A stretch of DNA of 64,000 bases from Hymenobacter edaphi (GTDB lineage Bacteria; Bacteroidota; Bacteroidia; Cytophagales; Hymenobacteraceae), in assembly GCF_003258365.1 (NCBI RefSeq), contig NZ_QHKM01000008.1, positions 62,001 through 126,000 of the forward strand. The letters run 5' to 3'. The stretch's first letter is position 1. Every line of letters starts with the position of its first letter. A program made the translations under genes and the position numbers. Positions 11,620-20,040 of the stretch are shown here, piece by piece. The notes under the pieces are model-generated. The model was not told the DNA's origin. It saw nothing but the letters and a program-made list of their open reading frames with translations, and did no database searches.

Positions 11620-12305
11620 CGGATTTCTTTTTTGAACTGCTCGGCCCAGTGGTCGGCCAGGCGGGTGGGCTCGGGCAGCTTGTAGCCGCGGGTGCAGCGC
11701 CAGGCCAGCTCGGTGGCCGTGGCCTGATCCAGCCGGTGCCCGGGGCTGACGAATACGGGCTTCACGCGGTCCTTGGTGCGCAGCACTTCCCCGATCAGCT
11801 CACCGGTTTTCTTGTCGGTGAGCGGGGCGCGGCTGCCGGGGGCCGCCTCGGGCTCGGGGTGCTGGCCGGTGAGCACCTGCTTGGCCACGCCCAGGCTGGG
11901 CATATCCAGCAGCACGCCGATGTGGGCGGCAATGCCCATGCGCCGCGGATGCGCGTAGCCGTGGCCGTCCACCATCAGCACGTCGGGCCGGTGCTGCAGC
12001 TTTTCGTAGGCCAGCAGCAGGTTGGGCGCCTCGCGGAAGGAGAGGAAGCCCGGCACGTAGGGCATGTCGACGGGACCGTAGTTGTAGACCTTTTCCACCA
12101 ACTGCAGCTCCGGAAACGTGAGCACCACGATGACCGACAGAATCGTGTCTTCGGTGGGAAACGAAGAGTCAAGCCCGGCAATGAGCTTGGGCGAGGCAGT
12201 CAGCGGCTCCAGGCGCTGCTGCTGGCGCATGTCGTGCTGCTGCTGGGTGAGCGTGCGCACGAGGGCGGGGTCGGCGGGCGGATGATAGGGGCGGTAGTAA
12301 GCCAT
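11616..12305 (-). CDS. nfi: Endonuclease V (deoxyinosine 3'-endonuclease)
   Basis: 229 residues. The enzyme nicks DNA one base 3' of deoxyinosine in repair of deaminated adenine. Metal-binding acidic residues are in place: Asp46 (IAGLDSSF), the Glu of GFLSFREAP, and Asp113 (VLMVDGHGYAHPRRMGIAAHIG), with SPGHRLD near the C-terminus. All lie close to Thermotoga numbering plus three. It is the first gene of a two-gene unit with the downstream lipoprotein (4-nt overlap). Confidence 0.94.
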   Translation of the reverse strand: MAYYRPYHPPADPALVRTLTQQQHDMRQQQRLEPLTASPKLIAGLDSSFPTEDTILSVIVVLTFPELQLVEKVYNYGPVDMPYVPGFLSFREAPNLLLAYEKLQHRPDVLMVDGHGYAHPRRMGIAAHIGVLLDMPSLGVAKQVLTGQHPEPEAAPGSRAPLTDKKTGELIGEVLRTKDRVKPVFVSPGHRLDQATATELAWRCTRGYKLPEPTRLADHWAEQFKKEIR

Positions 12306-12393
12306 CGGGCGGGGCGGGTAGGGGACACCCAGCTATACGGGAGGAGCAAATGGCGCGGTTATTCCTTCGGCCCGCCGATACTAGGGCCGTAGC

Positions 12394-12798
12394 CTAAGCT
12401 GGGTAATCGGTGTTTGCCAGTGGCCGGAGTTGGTGCAAGTCGGACAGCCAGCGGTGAAGTGCTTGGTTTAAGGCGTCCTCATCTTTTAGGTCGTAAAAGA
12501 TTTCCCGCCGAACGTAGAACAGGTCGTAATCAAAACCGTGCTGGTCTTCGTCATGATCTGCCCGCAGCTCCCCGTACTCCACTTCGTAGCCCAGCACGGT
12601 TTCGTGCGGCGGATTCACTCGGGCATCAACGGCCTTCCGCGCCACCACCTTCAGCCACGCATGATTTGCCGGATTGTCGCTCGTCGGTAATACCCGGCAG
12701 CCGACTGCGCCATTGCATGTGCGGCCGTAGTGCAGTTGGGCCAGAATCGAAGCAGGAATTGCTATTGCTGAAATAAGGCTGGCGTAAGTAACCGACAC
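12394..12798 (-). CDS. Small hypothetical protein
   Basis: 134 residues from a GTG at 12798; no ATG lies near the beginning. The sequence contains VLGYEVEYGELRADHDEDQHGFDYDLFYVRREIFYDLKDEDALNQALHRWL, which has the look of a folded acidic domain. I recognise no family, and no signal peptide is clear. GC content in this gene is visibly lower than in its neighbours, which may point to recent acquisition. It is flanked by short gaps with no other signals. Confidence 0.6.
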   Translation of the reverse strand: MSVTYASLISAIAIPASILAQLHYGRTCNGAVGCRVLPTSDNPANHAWLKVVARKAVDARVNPPHETVLGYEVEYGELRADHDEDQHGFDYDLFYVRREIFYDLKDEDALNQALHRWLSDLHQLRPLANTDYPA

Positions 12799-12866
12799 AA
12801 CCTAGCGCGAGCCGGCTACTTATGCAGCGGCCGGCCCCGGTCTTTATCCTCAATTCACCCCGAGCA

Positions 12867-14438
12867 TCAGCCCCGCACGAACACGTACGGGTCCTGCTCG
12901 ATGCCGTCGTTGACGCGCAGCTCCACCGCCTTCACCTGCCCGCCCTCCACGGTGAAGGTGGCCGGGAAGATGCCGTAGGCCAGGTTGGAATAGGTAGTGC
13001 GGAACTGCTGCCCGTCCATGTAAGCCAGCGAAGCCGTCAGGGCAGGGTGGTGGCTGAAGCGCACCACGAGCTGCTTGCCCTGCGCCTCAACGGTGATGGG
13101 GCCGTAGAGCGGGTGCGTGTACTGGCCCGCGTAGGCTTTCAGGGGCAGCTCCGGCTTGGCTTTCTTGGCTACGCGGGCGTTGAGCTTCTCGATGTCGGCC
13201 CGCGTGTCGGCCCGGGAGGGCGCCCCGCGCTGCCACAGCTGCCGGCTGCGGTCGGTGTAGGGCATGCCCAGGTAGGCGTCGAGCAGCTGGTAGCGCAGCG
13301 CCTCGAAAAAGCTCTGGTTGTCCTGGTTGGTGAGCACGGCAATGCCCAGCCCCTCCTCGGGCACAAAGCAGGTGTTGCTCACGAAGCCGTTGGCCCCGCC
13401 GGTGTGCCAGAACACCTGCCGGCCGTTGTAGTCGGCCGCGAATACGCCCAGGCCGTAGGTGCGGAAGTGCTCCGGCAGCAGCGCCGACTTGCGCGCCGAC
13501 ACGGCCGTGTTCACGTCGCGGGTGCGGCGCAGCGTGGCCCAGGGCAGTACCCGCCGGCCCTGCACCTTGCCGCTGTCGAGCTGAAACTGCAGCCACTTGC
13601 CCAGGTCGTTCACGCACGATACCATGCTGGCCGCCGGCCCGAGGTTGTCGACCTGGTCGTAGGGCAGCACCGCCAGCGGGCCGTAGGCGTTGGAGTAGGG
13701 CAGGGCCACGTTGGGGCGCTGGGCCACGCCGGCCGTCAGCATGCTGGTGTTCGTCATGCCCAGGGGCTTCAGCAGGGTCTGCTCCACGTAGGCTTCCCAG
13801 GTGGTGCCGCCCGTCACGGCCGGAATGATCTGCCCGGCCGCCAAGAAGCCCGCGTTGCAGTAGCCGTAGTCCTGGCGGAAAGGGGCCGTGGGCTTGAGCA
13901 GGCGCACCCGCTGCAGAATTTCCTCGCGCGAGAGGTCCGACGACCAGAAGGTGAAGTCGCCCTGGAAGGTCTTGGTGCCCAGGTGGTGGCCCAGCAGGTC
14001 GCGCACGGTCACCAGCTGAGTGCTGACGGGGTCGTAGAGCTGAAAGCCGGGCAGGTACTTGGTGGCCGGGTCGTTGAGCGAGAGTTTCTTGTCCTGCTCC
14101 AGCTGCGCCAGCGCCGTGCCTGTGAACAGCTTGGAGTTGGAGGCAATCAGAAACTGCGTGTTGGCGTCGACGGGCTCGGGCCGGCCCACGGCGCGCACCC
14201 CGAAGCCCTTGCTCACTACCACCTGCCCGTCCTTCACCACCACCACGGCCAGGCCCGGAATCTGCCACAGGCGCAGGCCGCGCTGCACGTACTGATCGAG
14301 GCTGTCGGCCACGAAGCGGGCGCCGGCGGTGGGGCGGGCGGGAGCGGTTTGGGCCGGGGCCGGCGCGGCAAAAAAAGCGCTGCCAAGGGCGGCGCTGCAC
14401 AGGGCGCCGAGCAGACGGCGGAAGACGAAACGATGCAT
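12867..14438 (-). CDS. Secreted serine hydrolase (class C beta-lactamase family) with C-terminal DUF3471-like domain
   Basis: 523 residues from the ATG at 14438 (MHRFVFRRLLGALCSAAL), chosen because it opens a proper signal peptide ending APAPAQ; a longer in-frame extension lacks sense. Catalytic motifs: SNSK (Ser100/Lys103) in FLIASNSKLFTG, YCN in DYGYCNAGF, and HTG in VFWHTGGANG. The last ~100 residues (LKAYAGQYTHPLYGPITVEAQ ... GGQVKAVEL) resemble the lipocalin-like DUF3471 domain attached to many such hydrolases. It is likely a periplasmic esterase or peptidase; substrate unknown. Unlike the one at 808-2133 it has no T9SS tail. Confidence 0.92.
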   Translation of the reverse strand: MHRFVFRRLLGALCSAALGSAFFAAPAPAQTAPARPTAGARFVADSLDQYVQRGLRLWQIPGLAVVVVKDGQVVVSKGFGVRAVGRPEPVDANTQFLIASNSKLFTGTALAQLEQDKKLSLNDPATKYLPGFQLYDPVSTQLVTVRDLLGHHLGTKTFQGDFTFWSSDLSREEILQRVRLLKPTAPFRQDYGYCNAGFLAAGQIIPAVTGGTTWEAYVEQTLLKPLGMTNTSMLTAGVAQRPNVALPYSNAYGPLAVLPYDQVDNLGPAASMVSCVNDLGKWLQFQLDSGKVQGRRVLPWATLRRTRDVNTAVSARKSALLPEHFRTYGLGVFAADYNGRQVFWHTGGANGFVSNTCFVPEEGLGIAVLTNQDNQSFFEALRYQLLDAYLGMPYTDRSRQLWQRGAPSRADTRADIEKLNARVAKKAKPELPLKAYAGQYTHPLYGPITVEAQGKQLVVRFSHHPALTASLAYMDGQQFRTTYSNLAYGIFPATFTVEGGQVKAVELRVNDGIEQDPYVFVRG

Positions 14439-14617
14439 CAGCGAAGCAAACCAGAAAACGGGAAGACGCAAAGGACGCAAGTTCCCGCCAAGCGTTGCGG
14501 CGGCGGCCTGCGGCCCAATCTCCAACGCTTAGCCGCGTCTGCCTACCTTGCCCCCCAACGCCAGGCCCCGCGTTTGCGTAGGGCTAATGCCGCGCCTCTG
14601 TTCCTCCGCATCCCGTT

Positions 14618-15262
14618 ATGCTCCCCTCCCTTGCTCCCAGGCCCGTCCGGCTGGAGCTTCCCCACGCCACCTTGCTCGGCGACCTGGTCGTGCCGGCCCG
14701 CGCCGCGGGCATCGTGGTGTTTTCGCACGGCAGCGGCAGCTCGCGCCTGAGCCCGCGCAACCAGCACGTGGCCAGTAGCTTGCAGCAGGCCGGCTTCGGC
14801 ACGCTGCTGTTCGATTTGCTCACGGCGGAGGAAGACCGCGCCTTCGAGGCCCGCTTCGATATTGACCTGCTTACGCGCCGCCTGCTGGGAGCCGCCAGCT
14901 GGCTGCGCCGCGAACAGCGCCTGCACGATTTGCGCCTGGGCTTTTTCGGGGCCAGCACCGGCGCCGCCGCCGCCTTCAACGCCGCCGCCGAGCTGGGCAG
15001 CCGCGTCGGGGCCGTGATTTCGCGCGGGGGCCGCCCCGATCTGGCCCTGCCGGCTCTGAGCCGGGTGCAGGCCTCCACGCTGCTCATCGTGGGCGGGCAG
15101 GACTGGCCCGTGCTCGGGGCCAACGAGCGGGCCCTGGCCGATTTGCCCGGCCCCAAGCAGCTGCACGTGGTGCCCGGCGCCGGCCACCTCTTCGAAGAGC
15201 CCGGCACCCTCGACGAAGTGGCCGGGCTGGCCGTCGACTGGTGCCGCCAGCACCTGAGCTGA
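14618..15262 (+). CDS. Alpha/beta hydrolase (dienelactone-hydrolase-like)
   Basis: 214 residues, cytoplasmic. It shows an oxyanion-loop HGSGSSRLSPRN, a nucleophile elbow GASTGAAAA (Ser in GFFGASTG), an acid in VGGQDWPVLG and a catalytic His in GAGHLFEE. That is a full triad in the expected order. Length and the SRGGRPDLA segment fit the small dienelactone-hydrolase-type family often annotated as hydrolase or phosphoribosyltransferase-associated. Substrate unknown. A TACCTTGC upstream at about 14540 is a weak -7 candidate. Confidence 0.85.
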   Translation: MLPSLAPRPVRLELPHATLLGDLVVPARAAGIVVFSHGSGSSRLSPRNQHVASSLQQAGFGTLLFDLLTAEEDRAFEARFDIDLLTRRLLGAASWLRREQRLHDLRLGFFGASTGAAAAFNAAAELGSRVGAVISRGGRPDLALPALSRVQASTLLIVGGQDWPVLGANERALADLPGPKQLHVVPGAGHLFEEPGTLDEVAGLAVDWCRQHLS

Positions 15263-15265
15263 GGC

Positions 15266-15359
15266 GGTAGCGCGGGCTTGAGCCCGCGTCCGGCAGATAG
15301 GAACTCAAAAAAACAGGGCGTCCATCGTAGCGGGCCAATCGTGCGGCCGAACGCGGGCT
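15266..15359 (-). repeat. ~95-bp interspersed repeat, copy 2 (inverted relative to copy 1)
   Basis: The reverse complement reads AGCCCGCGTTCGGCCG ... ACGATTG ... GCCCTG ... GGACGCGGGCT ... GCCCGCGCTACC, in the same order as 8424-8517. It begins 3 bp after the alpha/beta hydrolase stop codon. The outer CGCGGGCTTGAGCCCGCG is itself a near-perfect hairpin. Confidence 0.75.
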
Positions 15360-15486
15360 AAACTGGCGGAAGGCGTCAGCCTGGGCCGCGCTGCACCGTG
15401 TCGCGGGCCGGCCGGGCCAACCCCAGGTGCGGCCGGGCCGTTTGCAAACCCAGCGCCGGCCTCCTCACCCCGCCGGCGCCCCTGCT

Positions 15487-16062
15487 ATGTCCAAACCAGT
15501 GCAAGACGCCGACACCGGGGCCGGGCCCTTCACCGTACGGCGCTACTACATCGATATTGCGCACCCGAAGCTGTCGGCCACCGAGCTGATGAGCCGGGTG
15601 CAGGCGCACCCCGAAGAATTTTCGCCCGACCTGCTGGCCGACTTCACCAAGGAGCGCGGCGAAGCGCATCAGCTACAGGTCGATGACGAGTACCACATCA
15701 AGATTCTGGGCCCCTGGAACGGCTCGGTGCGCGTGACGGAAGTGGCCGCACAGCACTTCGAGCTGTGTACCCTGGAGGGCCACCCCGAGGCGGGCACCAT
15801 CCGGTTTTCGGTGCGCCAGCTGCCCGGGGCCGCCGCGGCGCTGCGCTTTGAAATTCGCTCCCGGGCCCGCTCCCGCGACGGGCTGGTGGCCTTTGCCTAC
15901 ACCACCCTGGGCGTAGGCAAACAGGTGCAGGAGCAAACCTGGGTGACCTTCTGCCAGCGCGTGGCCGAGGCCAGCGGCGGCGAGGCCACCGGCCCGGTGC
16001 AGGTGGATACCACCGAGGAAGACGAATCGGGCAAGGAACACGAGCACCATGAGCGCCGCTAA
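15487..16062 (+). CDS. Conserved hypothetical protein paired with a DUF1990 protein
   Basis: 191 residues from the ATG at 15487 (MSKPVQDADTG). The core YHIKILGPWNGSVRVTEVAAQHFELCTLEGHPEAG ... LRFEIRSRARSRDGLVAFAYTTLGVGKQVQEQTWVTFC resembles a ligand-binding, START/SRPBCC-like fold, and the acidic tail ends in EHEHHERR. No catalytic motif is evident. Its last 14 nt overlap the start of the next gene, so the two are translationally coupled and probably work together. Function unknown. Confidence 0.8.
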   Translation: MSKPVQDADTGAGPFTVRRYYIDIAHPKLSATELMSRVQAHPEEFSPDLLADFTKERGEAHQLQVDDEYHIKILGPWNGSVRVTEVAAQHFELCTLEGHPEAGTIRFSVRQLPGAAAALRFEIRSRARSRDGLVAFAYTTLGVGKQVQEQTWVTFCQRVAEASGGEATGPVQVDTTEEDESGKEHEHHERR

Positions 16063-16720
16063 TACCGTTACCGCCACCACCGCGCCGCCGCTCTGGGAGC
16101 AGTACAAGGCCCAGCTGGAGTCGTACCGCGAGGCCAAGGTCAACTACGACCTGGACCGCGTGCACGAGTACACCGCCGAAACCGGCTGGCGCCTCGACGA
16201 TTACCACACCGAGCTGCCCGCCGAGCCGCCCGGCCCGCCCGTGCCCGGCGGCTCGTTTGAGGCCGCCAAGCAGGTGCTGCTGAACTACTCCTTTCCGCCG
16301 CCCGACCTCATCACCGGCATTTTCGTGCCCGATCAGCCCCTGGCCGAGCGCGTGATGCTGCTGCGGGCGCAGTTCCTGTTTTTCAAGTTCTGGTTCGGCG
16401 TGCGCATCGGCGGCGTCACCGACGAGCAGCAGGACGCGCCCGACGGCCGCGAGCAGGTGTGGGGCTACAACTACCGCACCCTCGAAGGCCACTTCGAGAA
16501 GGGCCAGATTACCTTCACCATCCACAAAAACCTGGCTTCCGGCCAGGTGCGCTTCCAGGTGAAGGCTTACTCCCAGCCCGGGCGCATCCACAACATCTTC
16601 TACCGCATCGGCTTCAAGCTGTTTGGCCGGAGCCTGCAGCGCAAGTTTGCCCGCGAATCGATGAAGCGCATGCGGCGGCTGGTGGACGAAGCGCTGCGCA
16701 AGGGCAGCCGCCCCGGCTAG
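16049..16720 (+). CDS. DUF1990 family protein
   Basis: 223 residues. NYSFPPPDLITGIFVPDQPLAER, VWGYNYRTLEGHFEKGQITFTI and VKAYSQPGRIHNIFYRIGFKLFGRSLQRKFARESMKRM follow the DUF1990 pattern. These proteins are cytoplasmic, of unknown function and probably lipid or small-ligand binding. It overlaps the preceding gene by 14 nt. Its TAG stop lies inside a CTAG that also provides the stop of the convergent desaturase gene. Confidence 0.82.
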   Translation: MSAANTVTATTAPPLWEQYKAQLESYREAKVNYDLDRVHEYTAETGWRLDDYHTELPAEPPGPPVPGGSFEAAKQVLLNYSFPPPDLITGIFVPDQPLAERVMLLRAQFLFFKFWFGVRIGGVTDEQQDAPDGREQVWGYNYRTLEGHFEKGQITFTIHKNLASGQVRFQVKAYSQPGRIHNIFYRIGFKLFGRSLQRKFARESMKRMRRLVDEALRKGSRPG

Positions 16721-17478
16721 TGCGCGTCGGCGGGCGGCGGGGGCAGCTCCGCCGCGGCCCGGGGCAGCAGGGCCGTGGGCACGCGCGGGTAGTGGTGGTG
16801 CAGGTGGTGAAAGGCAAACGACGACACCACCGGCGTCCAGAGCTGGGCCACGGCCGAGGCCGTGCGCACGGCGGGGTGGCGCGCGGCCAGATGATGCGGA
16901 ATATAGGCCGCCCATATCGGCAGGGTGGCACTCATCCCGAAGGCTACCGCCCAATACACCAGCCCCACCGCCGAGCCCAGCCCGAAATACAGCAGCGCGA
17001 AGCCCGCGAGCAACGCCAGCGTCAGGGCCGTTTCGAGCAGCTGGATGCGGCGCGTGTGCGGGGCCAGCCGCAACGACTCGCGCCGCAGCATCAGGATGTG
17101 GTAGGGCCCCTGCCAGAGCACCCGCCCGAAGCGCCAGGTGGCCGGCGCGCCTTCCGGGTCGTCGGGGTGGAGGCAGCGGGCGTGGTGGCGCAGGTGCGTG
17201 ACCTGCATGCCGTGCCCGCTTTTGAGCAGCAGCAGGCCGCTGAGCGTGAGCACCCGCGCGTTGGCCGGCTTGGGCAGGCCCAGCGCGTGGTGCATGGCGT
17301 CGTGCATCTGCACGAAGGCGGCCAGGCACACGGCCACGGCCAGCGGCACGGCCAGCCACCACAGCCCCGCCAGCGCCGCCGCCGCGTAACCCAGCAGCAG
17401 CAGCCAGGGGCGCAGCAGCTCCAGCACGCGCTGGCGCGCGCTCAGGCGCAAATGGGCGGAGGCGGCGGACGGGTTCAT
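16717..17478 (-). CDS. Fatty-acid desaturase / carotenoid hydroxylase-like membrane enzyme
   Basis: 253 residues from the ATG at 17478 (MNPSAASAHLRLS); a longer frame upstream lacks family character. It is a membrane di-iron enzyme with the three histidine boxes HDAMHHALG, HLRHHARCLHP and HHLHHHYPR, interspersed with about five hydrophobic helices. The family introduces double bonds or hydroxyl groups into acyl chains or carotenoids. The C-terminal HHLHHH and small size are compatible with beta-carotene hydroxylase-like or ketolase-like desaturases. The substrate cannot be decided from sequence. It converges on the DUF1990 gene with a shared CTAG stop. Confidence 0.85.
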   Translation of the reverse strand: MNPSAASAHLRLSARQRVLELLRPWLLLLGYAAAALAGLWWLAVPLAVAVCLAAFVQMHDAMHHALGLPKPANARVLTLSGLLLLKSGHGMQVTHLRHHARCLHPDDPEGAPATWRFGRVLWQGPYHILMLRRESLRLAPHTRRIQLLETALTLALLAGFALLYFGLGSAVGLVYWAVAFGMSATLPIWAAYIPHHLAARHPAVRTASAVAQLWTPVVSSFAFHHLHHHYPRVPTALLPRAAAELPPPPADAH

Positions 17479-17628
17479 GCAGGCAAGATACGCACGGGCC
17501 GGGCGCCGCTCAACGGCAGGTGGGCGGCCCGTCGGGTGCCATACAGCCGGGCCTTCGGTAGGCGCGTTAGGCCGTCGGCCCATGGTCGGCCCGGGGGATG
17601 CCCACGCTCCCAGGAAGCCGCGCCGGCG

Positions 17629-17940
17629 CTAGGCGTCTGCCCGAAACAGCCGCTTATCGGCCCAGAACGTGCCCAGCGGCACCACCGAGGCCGCAAAGGC
17701 CAGCAGCGCCTTGCGCATCGACCAGCCGTATTCCACGGCCGCGCCGATAACCAGCAGCGCGTAGAGCACGAACAGCACCCCGTGGGCCATGCCGACGTGG
17801 CGCACGGCTTCGGGCCGGCCAAAGAAATACTTCAGCGGCATGGCCACGCCCAGCAGCACCAGAAACGAGAGGCCTTCGAGAAACCCGACCACCCGCAGGC
17901 GGCCCAGAGAAGTAGAAAACAGGGAAAACAGCATCGGCAT
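17629..17940 (-). CDS. DUF3817-like small membrane protein
   Basis: 103 residues from the ATG at 17940 (MPMLFSLFSTSLGRLRVVGFLEG). It has three membrane helices, with the motif GFLEGLSFLVLLGVAMPLKYFFG, then VRHVGMAHGVLFVLYALL and a last helix before ADKRLFRA. That is the layout of the DUF3817 integral membrane family. Function unknown. Reading on its strand, TACCTTTG (17960-17967) 20 nt before the ATG matches the Bacteroidota -7 element. Confidence 0.82.
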   Translation of the reverse strand: MPMLFSLFSTSLGRLRVVGFLEGLSFLVLLGVAMPLKYFFGRPEAVRHVGMAHGVLFVLYALLVIGAAVEYGWSMRKALLAFAASVVPLGTFWADKRLFRADA

Positions 17941-17959
17941 ACCAACAAAACCTTCCCGG

Positions 17960-17967
17960 CAAAGGTA
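17960..17967 (-). promoter_or_regulatory. -7 promoter element of the DUF3817-like gene
   Basis: TACCTTTG on the minus strand, an exact TAnnTTTG match, with the ATG 19 nt downstream. The -33 element is not obvious. Confidence 0.55.
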
Positions 17968-18034
17968 CCACCATTCGGCGGGGCGCCCGCCGCCCGCCCC
18001 GCTGATAGTTGTCATCTTCCAATTACCACTTCCA

Positions 18035-19075
18035 ATGTCCCAAACCAACGCTTACGCGGCCCAGGCCCCCACTGCTCCGCTCGCCCCGTTCCAGCTGGAG
18101 CGCCGCGCCGCGGGCCCGCACGACGTGCAAATTCAGATTCTGTACTGCGGCGTGTGCCACTCCGACGTACACCAGGCCCGCGACGAGTGGGGCGGCTCAA
18201 CCTTCCCGATGGTGCCCGGCCACGAAATCGTGGGCCGCGTGACGGAAGTGGGCCGCGAGGTCGGCAAGTTCCAAGCCGGCGACTTGGTGGGCGTGGGCTG
18301 CATGGTGGACACCTGCCGCACGTGCCCCAACTGCCAGGACGGGCTGGAGCAGTACTGCGAAACCCACATCAGCTTCACCTACAACAGCACCCTGCAGGAC
18401 CGCCAGACGCGCACCCACGGCGGCTACTCCCAGCAGATTGTGGTGGATGAAAACTACGTGCTGCGCGTGTCCGACCGGCTGCCGCTGGCGGGCGTGGCGC
18501 CGCTGCTCTGCGCCGGCATCACCACCTACTCGCCGCTGAAGCACTGGCAGGCGGGCCCCGGCAAGCGCGTGGGCGTGGTGGGCCTGGGCGGGCTGGGCCA
18601 CATGGCCGTGAAGCTCGGCGCCGCCATGGGGGCCGAAATTACCGTGCTCAGCACCTCGCCCGCCAAGGAAGCCGACGCCCGCGCCCTGGGCGCCCACCGC
18701 TTCGTGGTGACCCGCGACGCCGCCCTCAAGCAGGAGCGCAACTATTTCGACTTGATCATCAACACCGTCGGCTCGAACATCGACCTGAACCCCTACCTCA
18801 CGCTGCTGCGCCTCGACGGCACGATGGTGATGGTGGGTTTGCCGCCCACGCCCCCGCAGGTCGGCATCTTCCCCCTCGTGGGGCAGCGCCGCCGCCTGGC
18901 CGGCTCCCACATCGGCGGCATTGCCGAGACGCAGGAAATGCTCGATTTCTGCGCCGAGCACGGCATTGTATCCGACGTGGAAGTCATTCCGATGAGCTAC
19001 ATCAACGAGGCCTACGAGCGGATGCTGCGCAGCGACGTGAAGTACCGCTTCGTCATCGACCTGGCCACGCTGTAG
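18035..19075 (+). CDS. Zinc-dependent NAD(P) alcohol dehydrogenase (YahK/CAD-like)
   Basis: 346 residues from the ATG at 18035. Medium-chain dehydrogenase signatures: catalytic zinc site CGVCHSD and GHEIVG, structural zinc cysteines in CMVDTCRTCPNCQDGLEQYCE, and the Rossmann motif GLGGLG followed by VLSTS. The last favours NADP. The segment GGYSQQIVVDENYVLRV and C-terminal PMSYINEAYERMLRSDVKYRFVIDL place it with broad-specificity aldehyde reductases such as YahK. It stands alone on the plus strand between minus-strand genes; cytoplasmic. Confidence 0.94.
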   Translation: MSQTNAYAAQAPTAPLAPFQLERRAAGPHDVQIQILYCGVCHSDVHQARDEWGGSTFPMVPGHEIVGRVTEVGREVGKFQAGDLVGVGCMVDTCRTCPNCQDGLEQYCETHISFTYNSTLQDRQTRTHGGYSQQIVVDENYVLRVSDRLPLAGVAPLLCAGITTYSPLKHWQAGPGKRVGVVGLGGLGHMAVKLGAAMGAEITVLSTSPAKEADARALGAHRFVVTRDAALKQERNYFDLIINTVGSNIDLNPYLTLLRLDGTMVMVGLPPTPPQVGIFPLVGQRRRLAGSHIGGIAETQEMLDFCAEHGIVSDVEVIPMSYINEAYERMLRSDVKYRFVIDLATL

Positions 19076-19353
19076 GCAGCTGAGCGGGTGAGCAGGTAAA
19101 AGGAATGCCATTCTGAGCAGAGCGAACCGCAGAAAGGCAAAGCCAAGGGCTTGGCTGAAACCGCACACCAGCCAAGAAGCGCCGCTACCAACGCCCAATT
19201 GTCCGGGCCTGGGGGCGGCGCTTCGACGTTACTATCAGCAGCTGCACTGACGCTTGAGCCTTGATCAAGGCGGCGGCGCGGGGCGTGGGGAAGCTCCTTG
19301 GCGCAGCCGACCTGCGGTTCGGCTGCGCCACCGGCCGGGGGGGGCATCTGATC
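19076..19353. other. Intergenic gap with hairpins
   Basis: Holds an inverted repeat AAGCGCCGC / GCGGCGCTT (about 19175-19229) and a stronger hairpin at 19299-19330 between convergent genes. A remnant of the GTCAT..TGAGC-type repeat (ATTCTGAGCAGAGCGAA) is near 19110. No gene seen. Confidence 0.5.
19299..19330. terminator. Hairpin between convergent genes
   Basis: A perfect 12-bp stem TGGCGCAGCCGA / TCGGCTGCGCCA with an 8-nt loop, between the alcohol dehydrogenase (plus) and the exported protein (minus). There is no strong T run, so a terminator role is inferred from position. Confidence 0.5.
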
Positions 19354-19872
19354 CTAGCGCACTTCGTAGGCGCAGCGGAACGTGCCTTCAAACGTGTACT
19401 TCTTGCCGCTGCGGGGCGCGTTGGTGGAGCAGGCCACGGCCCGGAACGTGCCCGTCAGAATCTGGCGCTTGGTGTCCACGGCCGTCACGCGCACCTCGCC
19501 CTGGTTTACCCCGCAGGCCTGCGACTCGGCCACGTCGTTGCCCACGCGGTAAGTGGCTTCCGTAACGTGGGCGCTCAGGATTTCCTTGAAGCGGTACACG
19601 GCCGGCACAGGCTTGAACTCGTCGACCAGGATGGTGAGGCCGGGGTCGTCGGGGTCGTCGCGGCGGATCAGGTTCAGGCTAAGCACCTTGCCCGCACCGG
19701 ACGATACCTCGATGCGCGAATACGCCGTGTCGACGGGCACGGCCGCGCCGTTGAGGCGCAGCGTGAGGCGGTGGGGCAGGGGCGGGGCCGTTTGCCGGGG
19801 CGGGTGGCTGGCGGCCGTCAGGGCCAGCAGGCCCAGAATGGAAAGCGGACGAAGCCGACGCAGTGCAAGCAT
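19354..19872 (-). CDS. Exported hypothetical protein (DUF6252-like)
   Basis: 172 residues from the ATG at 19872 (MLALRRLRPLSILGLLALTAASHPP), which gives a signal peptide. The mature part ends with a beta-rich segment QILTGTFRAVACST ... YTFEGTFRCAYEV. The same xITGTFxG ... xGxF layout occurs in the lipoprotein at 54788-55357 and recalls the DUF6252 group of Bacteroidota secreted proteins. Function unknown. The family assignment is tentative. Confidence 0.72.
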   Translation of the reverse strand: MLALRRLRPLSILGLLALTAASHPPRQTAPPLPHRLTLRLNGAAVPVDTAYSRIEVSSGAGKVLSLNLIRRDDPDDPGLTILVDEFKPVPAVYRFKEILSAHVTEATYRVGNDVAESQACGVNQGEVRVTAVDTKRQILTGTFRAVACSTNAPRSGKKYTFEGTFRCAYEVR

Positions 19873-20040
19873 GTGGATAACGGTGGGGAAAAGGGCGGGC
19901 CGCTGCCGAAAATACGGCGCCCGCCGCGAAGCCCCCAACGCAAAACCGTGCCACGGCCATATAAAAGCCGGCGGCCCGTTGGCCGCTTACCCCCTGGGGG
20001 TAGCGCCGTCAACGGGCCGGGGAGCCGGCATCGGCCGCGC

